Positions 32,432 through 41,671 of a stretch of DNA of 61,143 nucleotides are shown here, piece by piece (within the stretch, counting starts at the first letter, position 1; each line of letters starts with the position of its first letter). Under the pieces are notes generated by a model. That model was not told the DNA's origin. It made no database searches and saw only the letters and a list, made by a program, of their open reading frames with translations. Origin of the DNA: Delftia tsuruhatensis NBRC 16741 (GTDB lineage: Bacteria > Pseudomonadota > Gammaproteobacteria > Burkholderiales > Burkholderiaceae_C); contig NZ_BCTO01000017.1 in assembly GCF_001571325.1 (NCBI RefSeq), forward strand, positions 1-61,143. Reading direction: 5' to 3'. A program made the position numbers and the translations under genes.

Positions 32432-32866
32432 ATGCCGCACGTGGTCATCCTCTACACGGCCAGCCTGGACGCGCACACCGACATGACGCAGCTGTGCCGC
32501 GCCCTGGCCGACACCATGCTCACCGTGCGCGCCGAAGACGGCGCCCAGGTCTTTCCCACGGGCGGCACGCGCGTGCTGGCCTACCCCGCGCCGCACAGCG
32601 CCGTGGCCGATGGCGGGGCTGCGGGCCGCGCAGCGGGCGGCGATGGCGACTACGGCTTCATCTACATCAACCTGCGCATGGGCCGGGGCCGCACGGCCGC
32701 CGTGCAGCAGCAAGCGGGCGACGCCCTGCTGGCCTGCGCGCGCCGCCATCTGCAGCCGCTGTTCGCGCAGCGCCACCTGGGCCTGACCGTGCAGGTCGAT
32801 GAAAGCCCGGGCCAGGTCTACGACGGCAAGCACAGCACCCTCCACCCTCTCTTTTCCAGGCCTTGA
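32432..32866 (+). CDS. hpaF: 5-carboxymethyl-2-hydroxymuconate delta-isomerase
   Basis: A 144-residue tautomerase-superfamily enzyme. After Met removal the N-terminal Pro (MPHVV) is the catalytic base, as in CHMI and 4-oxalocrotonate tautomerase. The block [14 protein letters not shown] and the [10 protein letters not shown] end match HpaF. It is longer than the usual ~126 residues because of a Gly/Ala-rich insertion ([15 protein letters not shown]) near 60-75. The ATG directly follows the dioxygenase stop, with GGAGGTG inside that gene as ribosome site. Confidence 0.9.
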   Translation: MPHVVILYTASLDAHTDMTQLCRALADTMLTVRAEDGAQVFPTGGTRVLAYPAPHSAVADGGAAGRAAGGDGDYGFIYINLRMGRGRTAAVQQQAGDALLACARRHLQPLFAQRHLGLTVQVDESPGQVYDGKHSTLHPLFSRP

Positions 32867-32867
32867 A

Positions 32868-33701
32868 ATGTTTTCCCAAGAACTGTTGACCCAACTGGCC
32901 CAGGAGCTGGACCGCAGCGAGAAGACGCGCGTGCAGGTCGAGCATTTCTCCAAGCGCTTTCCCGGCATGACCGTGGAGGATGGCTACCGCGTCTCGCGCG
33001 AATGGGTGCGCCTGCAGATCGCGGCGGGGCGCAAGGTGATCGGCCACAAGATCGGCCTGACCTCGCGCGCCATGCAGATATCGAGCCAGATCGACGAGCC
33101 CGACTACGGCACCCTGCTCGACAGCATGCTCTACCGCTGCACGCCGGGCCAGGTGCTGGACATCCCGGCCGCCCACTTCATCGCGCCGCGCGTGGAGGTG
33201 GAGCTGGCCTTCGTGCTCAAGGCGCCGCTGCGCGGCCCGGACCTGCCCGGCGGCAAGGAGATCACGCTGCAGGACGTGCTGGACGCCACCGACCATGTGA
33301 CGCCGGCCATCGAGATCATCGACGCGCGCATCGAGCAGTTCGACCGCCACACCAAGGCCATGCGCAAGGTCTACGACACCATCAGCGACAACGCGGCCAA
33401 TGCGGGCATCGTCACCGGCGCCGGCCGCGCTGACCCCCAGGTGATAGACCTGCCCTGGTGCGGCGCCATACTGCGCTGCAACGGCGTGGTCGAGGAGACC
33501 GGCCTGGCTGCCGGCGTGCAGGGCCATCCCGCCATCGGCGTGGCCTGGCTGGCCAACAAGCTCTCGCCCTGGGGCGAGGCCCTGGAGGCCGGCCAGACCG
33601 TGCTGGCCGGTTCGTTCACGCGCCCCGTGGCGGCCAGGGCCGGCGACCTGTTCGATGCCGACTACGGCCCGCTGGGCCGCCTGCAATTCCGTTTTGTCTA
33701 G
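32868..33701 (+). CDS. hpaH: 2-oxo-hept-4-ene-1,7-dioate hydratase
   Basis: A 277-residue member of the FAH-like hydratase family (HpaH/MhpD). It adds water to the oxo-diene acid to give 4-hydroxy-2-oxoheptanedioate. Blocks include [12 protein letters not shown], the metal site [15 protein letters not shown] region (residues about 105-116, VEVELAFVL), and EIIDARIE. The ATG at 32868 starts one base after the hpaF stop. Full length for the family. Confidence 0.94.
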   Translation: MFSQELLTQLAQELDRSEKTRVQVEHFSKRFPGMTVEDGYRVSREWVRLQIAAGRKVIGHKIGLTSRAMQISSQIDEPDYGTLLDSMLYRCTPGQVLDIPAAHFIAPRVEVELAFVLKAPLRGPDLPGGKEITLQDVLDATDHVTPAIEIIDARIEQFDRHTKAMRKVYDTISDNAANAGIVTGAGRADPQVIDLPWCGAILRCNGVVEETGLAAGVQGHPAIGVAWLANKLSPWGEALEAGQTVLAGSFTRPVAARAGDLFDADYGPLGRLQFRFV

Positions 33702-33746
33702 GCGCCGTCGTCCCGACGCCGGCCCCGCCCTTATTGGAGATTTCCC

Positions 33747-35201
33747 ATGCCGCTTGCACTGCGCGACCCCAGCCTGCTCAAGAACCTCTGCCTGATCGAC
33801 GGCCAATGGCTGGCCGCCGACGATGGCAGCCGCATCGACGTCCACAACCCCGCCACGGGCGAAGCCGTCGGCCATGTGCCCCGCATGGGCGAGGCCGAGA
33901 CGCAGCGCGCCATCGCCGCCGCCGAGCGCGCCTTCGCCCTCTGGAAGCAGCAGACCGCCGAAGCCCGCGCACGCCTGCTGCATCGCTGGTTCGAGCTGAT
34001 GATGGAGAACCAGGAGGACCTGGCCCTGATCATGACCAGCGAGCAGGGCAAGCCCCTGGCCGAGTCGCGCGGCGAGATCGCCTATGCGGCCTCCTACGTG
34101 CAGTGGTTTGCCGAGGAAGCGCGCCGCATCTACGGCTCCACCGTGCCGGCGCCCTGGGCCGACAAGCGCATCATCGTGACCAAGGAGCCCGTGGGGGTCT
34201 GCGCCGCGATCACGCCCTGGAACTTCCCGGCCGCCATGATCACGCGCAAGGTCGCGCCCGCCCTGGCGGCGGGCTGCACCATCATCGTCAAGCCCGCGCA
34301 GCAGACACCGCTGTCGGCCCTGGCCATGGCCGAGCTGGCCCAGCGCGCCGGCATTCCCGAGGGCGTGTTCAGCGTGATCACGGGCTCCTCGCGCGCCATC
34401 GGCGGCGTGCTCACGGCCAGCATGGCCGTGCGCAAGCTGACCTTCACGGGCTCCACCGAAGTGGGCCGCGTGCTGGCCGAGCAATGCGCGCCCACGCTCA
34501 AGAAGATGTCTCTGGAGCTGGGCGGCAACGCGCCCTTCATCGTCTTCGATGACGCGGACCTGGATGCCGCCGTGGAAGGCGCCATGGCCTCCAAGTACCG
34601 CAACACCGGCCAGACCTGCGTGTGCGCCAACCGCCTGCTGGTGCAGGACGGCGTGTACGACGCCTTCATGGCCAGGCTCAAGGTCGCCGTGCAGGCCCTC
34701 AAGGTGGGCAACGGCCTGGAGGCCGGCGTGGGCCAGGGCCCGCTGATCGACCAGGCCGCCGTGGACAAGGTCGAGGAACTGGTGGCCGATGCCGTGAAGA
34801 ACGGCGCCGAGGTCGTGCTGGGCGGCAAGCGCCACGCGCTGGGCGGCACCTTCTACGAGCCCACCATCCTGGCCAACGCCACGGACCGCATGCGCATCGC
34901 CAGGGAAGAGGTCTTCGGCCCCGTGGCGCCCGTGTTCCGCTTCAAGACCGAGGAAGAAGCCATCCGCATGGCCAACGACACCGAGTACGGCCTGGCCGCC
35001 TACTTCTACGCCCGCGACGTGGGCCGCGTGTGGCGCGTGGGCGAGGCGCTGGAGTACGGCATGGTGGGCATCAACAGCGGCATCATCAGCACGGCCGTGG
35101 CGCCGTTTGGCGGCGTCAAGCAGTCGGGCATGGGCCGCGAGGGCGGCGCCGCCGGCATAGAGGAATACCTGAGCACCAAGTACCTGTGCATGGGCCACTG
35201 A
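33747..35201 (+). CDS. gabD: NAD(P)-dependent succinate-semialdehyde dehydrogenase
   Basis: A 484-residue aldehyde dehydrogenase close to GabD. Hallmarks are TPWNFP, the catalytic Glu in LELGGNAP, the catalytic Cys in GQTCVCANR, and a second-shell Cys that GabD shows next to it. HpaI cleavage of 4-hydroxy-2-oxoheptanedioate yields pyruvate and succinic semialdehyde; this enzyme would oxidise the latter to succinate, feeding the TCA cycle. Its place between hpaH and hpaI supports this. TTGGAG precedes the ATG. Confidence 0.93.
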   Translation: MPLALRDPSLLKNLCLIDGQWLAADDGSRIDVHNPATGEAVGHVPRMGEAETQRAIAAAERAFALWKQQTAEARARLLHRWFELMMENQEDLALIMTSEQGKPLAESRGEIAYAASYVQWFAEEARRIYGSTVPAPWADKRIIVTKEPVGVCAAITPWNFPAAMITRKVAPALAAGCTIIVKPAQQTPLSALAMAELAQRAGIPEGVFSVITGSSRAIGGVLTASMAVRKLTFTGSTEVGRVLAEQCAPTLKKMSLELGGNAPFIVFDDADLDAAVEGAMASKYRNTGQTCVCANRLLVQDGVYDAFMARLKVAVQALKVGNGLEAGVGQGPLIDQAAVDKVEELVADAVKNGAEVVLGGKRHALGGTFYEPTILANATDRMRIAREEVFGPVAPVFRFKTEEEAIRMANDTEYGLAAYFYARDVGRVWRVGEALEYGMVGINSGIISTAVAPFGGVKQSGMGREGGAAGIEEYLSTKYLCMGH

Positions 35202-35219
35202 GGCCCGGACAATCACACC

Positions 35220-36041
35220 ATGCAGACACCTGTGAACCGCTTCAAGGCCGCCATTGCGGCCGACCAACCCCAGATCGGCCTGTGGCTGGGCCTGGCCGAC
35301 GCCTATTCGGCGGAAATCTGCGCGGGCGCCGGCTTCGACTGGCTCCTGATCGACGGCGAGCATTCGCCCAACGACACGCGCACCCTGCTGGCGCAGCTGC
35401 AGGCCATCGCGGCCTATCCCGACAGCCATGCCATTGCCCGCGTGCCCATGGGACACGGCGAGGTCGGCGAGATGCTGATCAAGCAGTACCTGGACATCGG
35501 CGTGCAGACCCTGCTCGTGCCCATGGTGGACACGGCCGAGCAGGCCGCACGCATCGTGCGCGCCGCGCGCTATCCGCAGGCCGACGGCCAGGGCGGCATC
35601 CGCGGCATGGGCGGCGCACGCGCATCGGCCTGGGGCCGGCGCGCCAACTACGCCCATGAAGCCAACGCCCAGGTATGCGTGCTGGTGCAGGTGGAGACGC
35701 GCCAGGCGCTGGCCCACCTGGACGCCATTGCCGCCACCGAGGGCGTGGACGGCGTCTTCATCGGCCCGGCCGACCTGTCGGCCTCCATGGGCCACATCGG
35801 CAACCCCGGCCATCCCGAGGTGCAGGAGGCGATTGCCGACGCCATCGCGCGCATACGCCGCGCCGGCAAGGCGCCCGGCATCCTCACGCCCAACGAGGCC
35901 CTGGCGCGCAAGTACCTGGAGCTGGGCTGCACCTTCACGGCCGTGGGCCTGGACACCAGCGTGCTGGTGCAGGCCACCAGCGCGCTGGCTGCGCGCTTCA
36001 AGCAGGCAGCGGCCCCCGCGCCGAAAAGCCAGACCTATTGA
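35220..36041 (+). CDS. hpaI: 4-hydroxy-2-oxoheptanedioate aldolase
   Basis: A 273-residue class II aldolase of the HpaI/HpcH family that splits 4-hydroxy-2-oxoheptanedioate to pyruvate and succinic semialdehyde. Typical blocks are [10 protein letters not shown] (catalytic His in the second strand loop), a conserved Arg in ARVPMG, the metal Glu in VQVETRQAL and Asp in [12 protein letters not shown]. It is the last enzyme gene of the operon and lies 18 bases after the gabD-like stop. Confidence 0.95.
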   Translation: MQTPVNRFKAAIAADQPQIGLWLGLADAYSAEICAGAGFDWLLIDGEHSPNDTRTLLAQLQAIAAYPDSHAIARVPMGHGEVGEMLIKQYLDIGVQTLLVPMVDTAEQAARIVRAARYPQADGQGGIRGMGGARASAWGRRANYAHEANAQVCVLVQVETRQALAHLDAIAATEGVDGVFIGPADLSASMGHIGNPGHPEVQEAIADAIARIRRAGKAPGILTPNEALARKYLELGCTFTAVGLDTSVLVQATSALAARFKQAAAPAPKSQTY

Positions 36042-36069
36042 GGCCCCGGCCTGACAAGGCGCGCGCAAC

Positions 36070-36091
36070 GCCGCTCCGGGGAGGGAGCGGC
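36070..36091 (+). terminator. GC-rich hairpin between hpaI and hpaR
   Basis: GCCGCTCC and GGAGCGGC form a perfect 8-bp stem around a six-base loop. No T-run follows (GGCTGCATAG), so it may stabilise the upstream mRNA or attenuate read-through into the regulator rather than terminate fully. Confidence 0.5.
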
Positions 36092-36115
36092 GGCTGCATA
36101 GAATCCAGCCGACAG

Positions 36116-36616
36116 ATGCTGCCGAACATGCCCCAGACCACGACCTCTTTTGCCCCCGAGTCGCTGCGCGCCTTCTCGCGCTCCCTGCCCATGGCGCTGC
36201 TGCGCGCACGCGAATCGGTCATGGTGCGCTTTCGGCCCATGCTGCGCGCCCATGGCCTGACCGAACAACAGTGGCGCGTGCTGCGCGCCATGGCGGCGGT
36301 CACGCACAGGCTGCGGCCCATGGAGCTGTCGCAGGCCACCTACATCAGCATGCCCAGCCTCTCGCGCCTGCTCAAGACGCTGGAAGGCCGGCAGCTGGTG
36401 GAGCGCTCGCGCCACGCCAGCGACATGCGCGGCGCCGAGTTCGAACTCACGGCGGCCGGCCACGCCATCGTGGCCGAGATCGCGCCGCATTCCTCCGAGA
36501 CCTATGCCGAGATCGAGCGCCTGGTGGGCCATGAAGAGATCGAGCAGCTCTACGCCCTGCTCGACCAGGTCGTGCAGCGCCTGGGCGCGGCCGACGGCAG
36601 CCAGGCCGAGGAATAG
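36116..36616 (+). CDS. hpaR: MarR-family regulator, probable HpaR
   Basis: A 166-residue MarR protein with the winged helix at about 50-120 (LTEQQWRVLRAM, SMPSLSRLLKTLEGRQLVER, then the wing with an Asp-Arg-type GAEFELTAAGHAI). It matches HpaR, which represses hpa genes until homoprotocatechuate or a related acid binds. It follows hpaI by 74 bases. Two in-frame ATGs (36116 and 36128) are near and neither has a Shine-Dalgarno sequence; the first is used. A repressor site near the hpa promoter at 27284 is plausible. Confidence 0.88.
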   Translation: MLPNMPQTTTSFAPESLRAFSRSLPMALLRARESVMVRFRPMLRAHGLTEQQWRVLRAMAAVTHRLRPMELSQATYISMPSLSRLLKTLEGRQLVERSRHASDMRGAEFELTAAGHAIVAEIAPHSSETYAEIERLVGHEEIEQLYALLDQVVQRLGAADGSQAEE

Positions 36617-36660
36617 CCGCCCCGGCACGCCGGTCGGGCACTGCCGGGCACAATCGCCTC

Positions 36661-37296
36661 ATGCCGCAGCCGATTGCCGTCATCGACTTTGAAACCACGG
36701 GCATGGCGCCTGCCCAGGGCGCGCGTGCCACCGAGGTCGCCATCGTGCTGATCGAGGGCGGCCAGGTCGTGGACCGTTTCCAGAGCCTGATGCGCACGGG
36801 CGCCTGGATACCGCCCTTCATCACGCGGCTGACCGGCATCACCAATGCCATGGTCGCAGCCGCGCCGCCCGCCGAGGACGTGATGCGCGATGCCGCCCGC
36901 TTCGTGGGCAGCGCGCCCATGGTGGCGCACAACGCGGCCTTCGACAGCAAGTTCTGGCAGTCCGAACTGGCCCTGGCCGGCGAGGCCGCGCCCCAGCCCT
37001 TTGCCTGCACCGTGCTGCTGTCGCGCCGCATCTATCCCGACGCGCCCAGCCACAGCCTGAGCCGGCTCACCGCCCACCTGGGCCTGCCCGTGGCCGAGCG
37101 TGCCCACCGGGCGCTGGCCGATGCCGAGATGGCCGCCGCCCTGCTGGCGCGCATGCAGCAGGACCTGTGCCGGCGCTATGCGCTGGCCTGGCCCGAGCAT
37201 GCCCTGCTGATGCGGCTGCAGCGCTGCGCGCGCGCCCGCATGGCAGGCTGGCTGCGGGAGAACGCCGCGCCCGCCCAGATGCGCATGGCGCTGTGA
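36661..37296 (+). CDS. DEDDh 3'-5' exonuclease, DnaQ/PolC-epsilon-like
   Basis: A 211-residue exonuclease. The DEDDh residues are visible: DFETTG (D9, E11), HNAAFDSKF (D97 region) and HRALADAEM with the terminal His and Asp near 142-147. Standalone proteins of this size are proofreading or RNase T-like nucleases; it lacks the C-terminal tail that binds the polymerase core in DnaQ. It probably trims DNA or RNA 3' ends. It is unrelated to the hpa genes next to it. Confidence 0.88.
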   Translation: MPQPIAVIDFETTGMAPAQGARATEVAIVLIEGGQVVDRFQSLMRTGAWIPPFITRLTGITNAMVAAAPPAEDVMRDAARFVGSAPMVAHNAAFDSKFWQSELALAGEAAPQPFACTVLLSRRIYPDAPSHSLSRLTAHLGLPVAERAHRALADAEMAAALLARMQQDLCRRYALAWPEHALLMRLQRCARARMAGWLRENAAPAQMRMAL

Positions 37297-37486
37297 GCCG
37301 GCACAGCGCACGCAAGGCAAAGACCTCCCTGGCCAAATCCCCATCGGCCGCATCTGCCGGCATCCGCACCCATAATGCACGGTTGCTGCCCGGCTACGGG
37401 CGCCCGTCCCAAACGCGGCAGCCCTGCTGCCGCCTTGCTGCCGCCTGGTTCTTGCACCCGTGAATTCCGCCCTGCCTCCTGCCGCC

Positions 37487-37990
37487 ATGGCCAACCTGGC
37501 CCCTCAGGCCCCGTTCTCGTCGCGCGAGTTCCGCGACGCGCTGGGCCAGTTCGCCACGGGCGTGACCATCGTCACCGCGCGCAGCCCGCAGGGCCATCCG
37601 GTGGGCGTCACCGTGAGCTCGTTCAACTCGGTCTCGCTCACACCGCCGCTGGTGCTGTGGAGCATGGCGCTGTCGGCGGCCTCGCTGCCCGTGTTCCAGC
37701 ATTGCTCGCACTACGCCATCCACGTGCTGTCGGCCTCGCAAAAGCCCCTGGCCGAGCTGTTCGCGCGCAAGGGCGTGGACCGCTTCGCCAACACCGCCTG
37801 GCGCAGCTCGGCCCAGGGCGTGCCGCTGCTGTCCGAAGCCACCACCGTCTTCGAATGCCGCAACCGCCATCGCCATGAAGAAGGCGACCATGTGATCTTC
37901 ATCGGCGAGGTCGAGCAGTGCAGCCATCAGGCCGGCCACACGCCGCTGCTGTACCACGCAGGCCGCATGCACACGGGCGGCCTGGGCTGA
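37487..37990 (+). CDS. Flavin reductase family protein
   Basis: A 167-residue FMN-binding split-barrel protein (REFRDALGQFATGVTIVTA, VGVTVSSFNSVSLTPPLVLWS, GHTPLLYHAGRMH). Such enzymes reduce free FMN or FAD for two-component monooxygenases such as HpaBC. Proximity to the hpa operon makes a role as HpaC possible, but an exonuclease gene lies between and this subfamily is widespread. The ATG at 37487 is chosen; an in-frame GTG at 37460 is an alternative. No ribosome site is clear at either. Confidence 0.88.
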   Translation: MANLAPQAPFSSREFRDALGQFATGVTIVTARSPQGHPVGVTVSSFNSVSLTPPLVLWSMALSAASLPVFQHCSHYAIHVLSASQKPLAELFARKGVDRFANTAWRSSAQGVPLLSEATTVFECRNRHRHEEGDHVIFIGEVEQCSHQAGHTPLLYHAGRMHTGGLG

Positions 37991-38100
37991 TACCGGGGCC
38001 TGCGGCAGCACTCCCGTCGCCTCTTTCGGCCACTCCCCCATTCCCGTTCCTTCCCGCCTCCGGGTAATCCCCGGTCCGGGAAATCGGTGTCTGCGCATAT

Positions 38101-38110
38101 TGTATATACA
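38101..38110. promoter_or_regulatory. TGTATATACA palindrome upstream of the amino-acid permease
   Basis: A perfect 10-base palindrome in context ATTGTATATACAGG, 91-100 bases before the permease start, followed by a second TTATACAT. It resembles sites of GntR/HutC-type repressors (TTGTATATACAA-like). HutC controls histidine use, so a histidine permease is one possibility; this is inference. Confidence 0.45.
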
Positions 38111-38200
38111 GGCTTATACATCTGATCGCAGACCCATCCGCAGGCTGATGAAGCCCGTGGATGCGGCAGCCATTTCACCAATGACGGGGGGAGACAGCAC

Positions 38201-39616
38201 ATGAGTTCACCATCTGCAGGCAGCCTGCACCGAGGGCTGTCGGCCCGCCATATCCGCTTCATGGCACTGGGCTCGGCCATAGGCACGGGGCTGTTCTACG
38301 GCTCGGCCAAGGCCATACAGCAGGCGGGGCCCTCGGTGCTGATCGCCTACCTGCTGGCGGGCGCGGCGGTCTACATGGTGATGCGCGCGCTGGGCGAGAT
38401 GGCCGTGTACAACCCCGTGCCCGGGTCCTTCGGCCAGTACGCCAGCGACTACCTGGGCCCGTTCGCCGGCTTCGTCACGGGCTGGACCTATACCTTCGAG
38501 ATGGTCATCGTCTGCCTGGCCGACGTGACGGCCTTCGGCATCTACATGGGGTTCTGGTTTCCCGAGGTGCCGCGCTGGATCTGGGTGCTGTCCATCGTCT
38601 GCTTCATCGGCGCGCTCAACCTGTGCTCGGTCAAGGTGTTCGGCGAGATGGAGTTCTGGCTGTCCCTGCTCAAGGTGGCGGCCATTATCGCCATGATCGG
38701 CGGCGGCCTGGGCATCATGGTGTTCGGCTTCGGCATGGCGGCCGGCCAGGCGCCCACCGGCGTGCAGAACCTGTGGGTGCACGGCGGCTTCATGCCCCAT
38801 GGCGTCTCGGGCCTGATCGCATCGCTGGCGGTGGTGGTGTTCGCCTTCGGCGGCATCGAGATCATCGGCATCTCGGCCGGCGAGGCCAAGGACCCGGCGC
38901 GCGTGATCCCGCGCGCCATCAACGCCGTGCCGCTGCGCATCCTGCTGTTCTATGTGCTCACGCTGTTCGTGCTGATGAGCATCTTCCCCTGGCCGCAGAT
39001 CGGCAGCCAGGGCAGCCCCTTCGTGCAGATCTTCAGCGGCCTGGGCATTTCCTCGGCCGCCACCATCCTCAACGTCGTGGTGATCTCGGCGGCCGTGTCC
39101 GCCATCAACAGCGACATCTTCGGCGCCGGCCGCATGCTGTACGGCATGGCGCACCAGGGCCAGGCCCCCGCCGGCTTCGGCCGCGTCTCGCGCCATGGCG
39201 TGCCCTGGATGACGGTGGTGGTGATGGCCGTGGCGCTGCTGGCCGGCGTGGTGCTGAACTACCTGATTCCCGAGGACGTGTTCCTGCTGATCGCCTCCAT
39301 CGCCACCTTCGCCACGGTCTGGGTCTGGCTGATGATCCTGCTGTCGCAGTTCGCGGCGCGCCGCCGCATGAGCCCGCAGCAGGTGGCCGCGCTGAAGTTC
39401 CCGGTCCCGCTGTGGCCCGCCGCGCCGCTGGCCGCCATCGCCTTCATGCTGCTGGTGCTGGGCGTGCTCGGCTACTTCCCCCACACCCGAGCCGCGCTGG
39501 TCGTGGGCGGCCTGTGGATCGTGCTGCTGGGCGCCGCCTACCTGCTGTGGGTGCGCCCCGCCGCCGCGCGTGCGCAGAGCGAGGCGATGCGGCCTGCGGC
39601 GAACGCGAACCCTTAG
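38201..39616 (+). CDS. APC-family amino-acid permease
   Basis: A 471-residue inner-membrane permease with about 12 TM segments and the AAT-group signature near the start: [20 protein letters not shown] (about 14-33), then [17 protein letters not shown] and [18 protein letters not shown]. Nearest named types are ProY, AroP and related proton symporters. GGGGGAGA precedes the ATG. Its stop codon overlaps that of the convergent DUF5666 gene. Substrate not readable; a TGTATATACA dyad upstream hints at HutC-like control. Confidence 0.92.
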   Translation: MSSPSAGSLHRGLSARHIRFMALGSAIGTGLFYGSAKAIQQAGPSVLIAYLLAGAAVYMVMRALGEMAVYNPVPGSFGQYASDYLGPFAGFVTGWTYTFEMVIVCLADVTAFGIYMGFWFPEVPRWIWVLSIVCFIGALNLCSVKVFGEMEFWLSLLKVAAIIAMIGGGLGIMVFGFGMAAGQAPTGVQNLWVHGGFMPHGVSGLIASLAVVVFAFGGIEIIGISAGEAKDPARVIPRAINAVPLRILLFYVLTLFVLMSIFPWPQIGSQGSPFVQIFSGLGISSAATILNVVVISAAVSAINSDIFGAGRMLYGMAHQGQAPAGFGRVSRHGVPWMTVVVMAVALLAGVVLNYLIPEDVFLLIASIATFATVWVWLMILLSQFAARRRMSPQQVAALKFPVPLWPAAPLAAIAFMLLVLGVLGYFPHTRAALVVGGLWIVLLGAAYLLWVRPAAARAQSEAMRPAANANP

Positions 39617-40812
39617 TCGAACTCGACCTCGGTGGCCACCACCATCGCGCCATCGACCGAGAGCCGGCCCTTGACCTCGACCACGCGGCCCACGGCAATT
39701 TGGGCAGCGCTGCCATCCTCGAAGCGCGCATTGCGATAGTCCACGCGCACGCCGCGCAGCTCGAAGATGCCGGCCAGGCTGTCGACAGCGGTGATGCGGC
39801 CCTCGATCTCGAAGCCATCGTCACTGTCCAGCCGCAGCTTGCGCTCGACCTCGGAGGCGCGAAGCACCCCGTCCTGGAACATGCCCTCGACCTCGACCAG
39901 GTCGCCCACGGCAAGGCCTGCGGGCAGGCGTGCGGCGCTGCCCGCGTCCACGCTCAGGCCGTCCACGACGAAGCGGGTCGGCGAGTCCATGCGGGTGATA
40001 TGGCCGGTGACGTCGGCCTCCACGCCCGCCTGTTCGGGCAGCGTGGGACGCTGCACCGACAGTGCGGTGGCCACCCACAGGCCGGCGGCATCGGGCTGGC
40101 GCGCCAGGCGCAGGCTGACCACGTCGCCGGCAGCCAGCGCGGCGGCAACCTGCACGCCGCTCCAGTTGACGACGGCCTCGCCGATGCGCAGGGTGCGGCG
40201 CGACATGTCAACGGCATCCACAGGCGCGCGCAGGCGCCAGGGCTCGTCGGCGTCATCCTCGATCTCGATGCGGCTGGCAAGAATGCGGCCCTGCGCATCG
40301 CGCAGGCCGTGGACTTCCAGCACACGGCCGACCTGCAGCGCCGCCGCGCGGCCGTCCTCGAACACCGTGGCCGCATCGACGATCACGGTCTGGCCCAGTA
40401 CGGTCAGCCGGTCGCCCACGACCGCGCTCAACGGACCTTCCAGATCGCTGCGCACAAGAATCTGGCGGGCCATGGCGCGCGCCACACCATCGCTGCCGGT
40501 GGTCACGGGGTCGGCCGTGACATGGACCGCCATGCCCAGCTTGAGCGCATCGCTGGCCAGCAGGACGCCATCGCCATCGGTGATCCGGGCCTGGCGCTCG
40601 TCATACCGCACCCCATTGACCAGGATGGAGCCGAAGCCGTCAATGGTGCCCGACGCATAGCTGGCGCTGGGAGTGACCGGCGTGGGGGCGGGCTTGTCAG
40701 CCCCGCCGCCGCCACCACCGCAGGCGGCCAGCAGCACGGACAGCGAGAGCGCGCCAGCGCCCAGGACCCAGGGCAATGGCGGGGCGGAGCGGGAAAAGCG
40801 AAGAAAATGCAT
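39613..40812 (-). CDS. DUF5666-repeat lipoprotein
   Basis: A 399-residue lipoprotein. A signal peptide ends in the lipobox LLAAC (Cys31), followed by a run of six glycines. The mature part consists of repeated DUF5666-type beta domains, each with a G-hydrophobic-D/V pattern such as [19 protein letters not shown] and [27 protein letters not shown]. Probably anchored in the outer membrane facing the periplasm. The ATG at 40812 places the signal peptide correctly; a longer reading to 40890 is not needed. It is divergent from the PepSY/two-component operon (148 bases) and may be its target. Function unknown. Confidence 0.85.
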   Translation of the reverse strand: MHFLRFSRSAPPLPWVLGAGALSLSVLLAACGGGGGGADKPAPTPVTPSASYASGTIDGFGSILVNGVRYDERQARITDGDGVLLASDALKLGMAVHVTADPVTTGSDGVARAMARQILVRSDLEGPLSAVVGDRLTVLGQTVIVDAATVFEDGRAAALQVGRVLEVHGLRDAQGRILASRIEIEDDADEPWRLRAPVDAVDMSRRTLRIGEAVVNWSGVQVAAALAAGDVVSLRLARQPDAAGLWVATALSVQRPTLPEQAGVEADVTGHITRMDSPTRFVVDGLSVDAGSAARLPAGLAVGDLVEVEGMFQDGVLRASEVERKLRLDSDDGFEIEGRITAVDSLAGIFELRGVRVDYRNARFEDGSAAQIAVGRVVEVKGRLSVDGAMVVATEVEFD

Positions 40813-40905
40813 GGTGTTCGATGCCAGAAAGAAACAGATGAAAAGGCACCGCGGCGGGGCCATCGGTGCAACCGCCTGCAGTGTCGGCAAAGGCGCCTAA
40901 ACCGC

Positions 40906-40926
40906 GCATGAATGGCGCGTTCATGC
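40906..40926. promoter_or_regulatory. Inverted repeat between DUF5666 and PepSY genes
   Basis: GCATGAA and TTCATGC form a perfect 7-bp inverted repeat with a 7-base spacer, centred in the divergent promoter region. It could be an operator for the adjacent response regulator or a separate repressor. Confidence 0.45.
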
Positions 40927-40960
40927 ACTGTTTAAGAACGTGCACATAAGATGCGTGGCC

Positions 40961-41671
40961 GTGAAACTCCGCCTCGCACTTGCTGCCTTGCTGGCCCTGC
41001 CGCTGGCGCCCGCCTCTGCCACCACGCCAGCGGAGCATGAAAGCGTGCGCCGCGAGGTGCAGTCCAAGCGCCTGCGGCCCTTGGCGGAAATCCTCCAGGA
41101 CGTGCAGCAGCGCCACAAAGGGCGCGTCATCGACATCGAACTCGAGCGCGGCGCCGACGGCCGGCGCTGGTACGAAATCAAGCTCGCCAATGGCCAGCGC
41201 ACGGAGATCTATATCGATGCAGTCACGGGACAGGACATCCCCCGGCCGGGCGCGACCACCGCCGTGCTGATACCCATGTCCGCCGTGGCGGCAGCCGTCA
41301 CCCGCTTGCATCCCGGCACCGTGCTGCAGATCGAGCTGGAGGAAACGCGCAGCCCCAGGCCCTACTACGAGATCCAGCTGCTCACGCGCGAAGGCCGTGA
41401 GCAGCTGCTGCGCGCCGACGCCCAGACGGGCCGCATCCTGGCGGAGCCTGTCCTGAGCCGGGAGCAGGCCGCCACGCTGCAACCGCTGCCGCGCATTCTT
41501 GAGGAACTGGAGCGCAAGTACCAGGCCCGCGCCACAGAGGCCGAGCTCAAGATCGACGTCCGGCAGCGCGCCTACTACGAGGTCGAGTTGCAGCTGAGCG
41601 CCGGCCGCAGCATCGAAGTGCATGTGGATGCGTACAGCGGCCAGCCCATCGAAGAGGACGGACTGCGCTGA
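40961..41671 (+). CDS. Secreted PepSY-domain protein
   Basis: A 236-residue periplasmic protein with a signal peptide (LALAALLALPLAPASA) and three PepSY-like repeats; each shows a helix of the type LAEILQDVQQRHKGRVIDIELE followed by strands ending in VTGQ, QTGR or YSGQ. Its stop overlaps the response-regulator start (TGATG), so it is translated with the two-component system. Such proteins often tune the activity of an adjacent sensor or a peptidase in the periplasm. The GTG at 40961 is used because it leaves a clean signal peptide; GTGs at 40940 and 40955 are also in frame. Confidence 0.85.
   Translation: MKLRLALAALLALPLAPASATTPAEHESVRREVQSKRLRPLAEILQDVQQRHKGRVIDIELERGADGRRWYEIKLANGQRTEIYIDAVTGQDIPRPGATTAVLIPMSAVAAAVTRLHPGTVLQIELEETRSPRPYYEIQLLTREGREQLLRADAQTGRILAEPVLSREQAATLQPLPRILEELERKYQARATEAELKIDVRQRAYYEVELQLSAGRSIEVHVDAYSGQPIEEDGLR

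Noticed and set aside
37460..37990. Firm assignment of the flavin reductase as HpaC
   Set aside because: No HpaB oxygenase gene is in the window, an unrelated exonuclease gene separates it from the hpa operon, and this reductase family is widespread.
40929..40945. PhoP box (TGTTTA-N5-TGTTTA) before the PepSY gene
   Set aside because: Only the first half, TGTTTA at 40929, fits; the second half reads GTGCAC, too poor a match.
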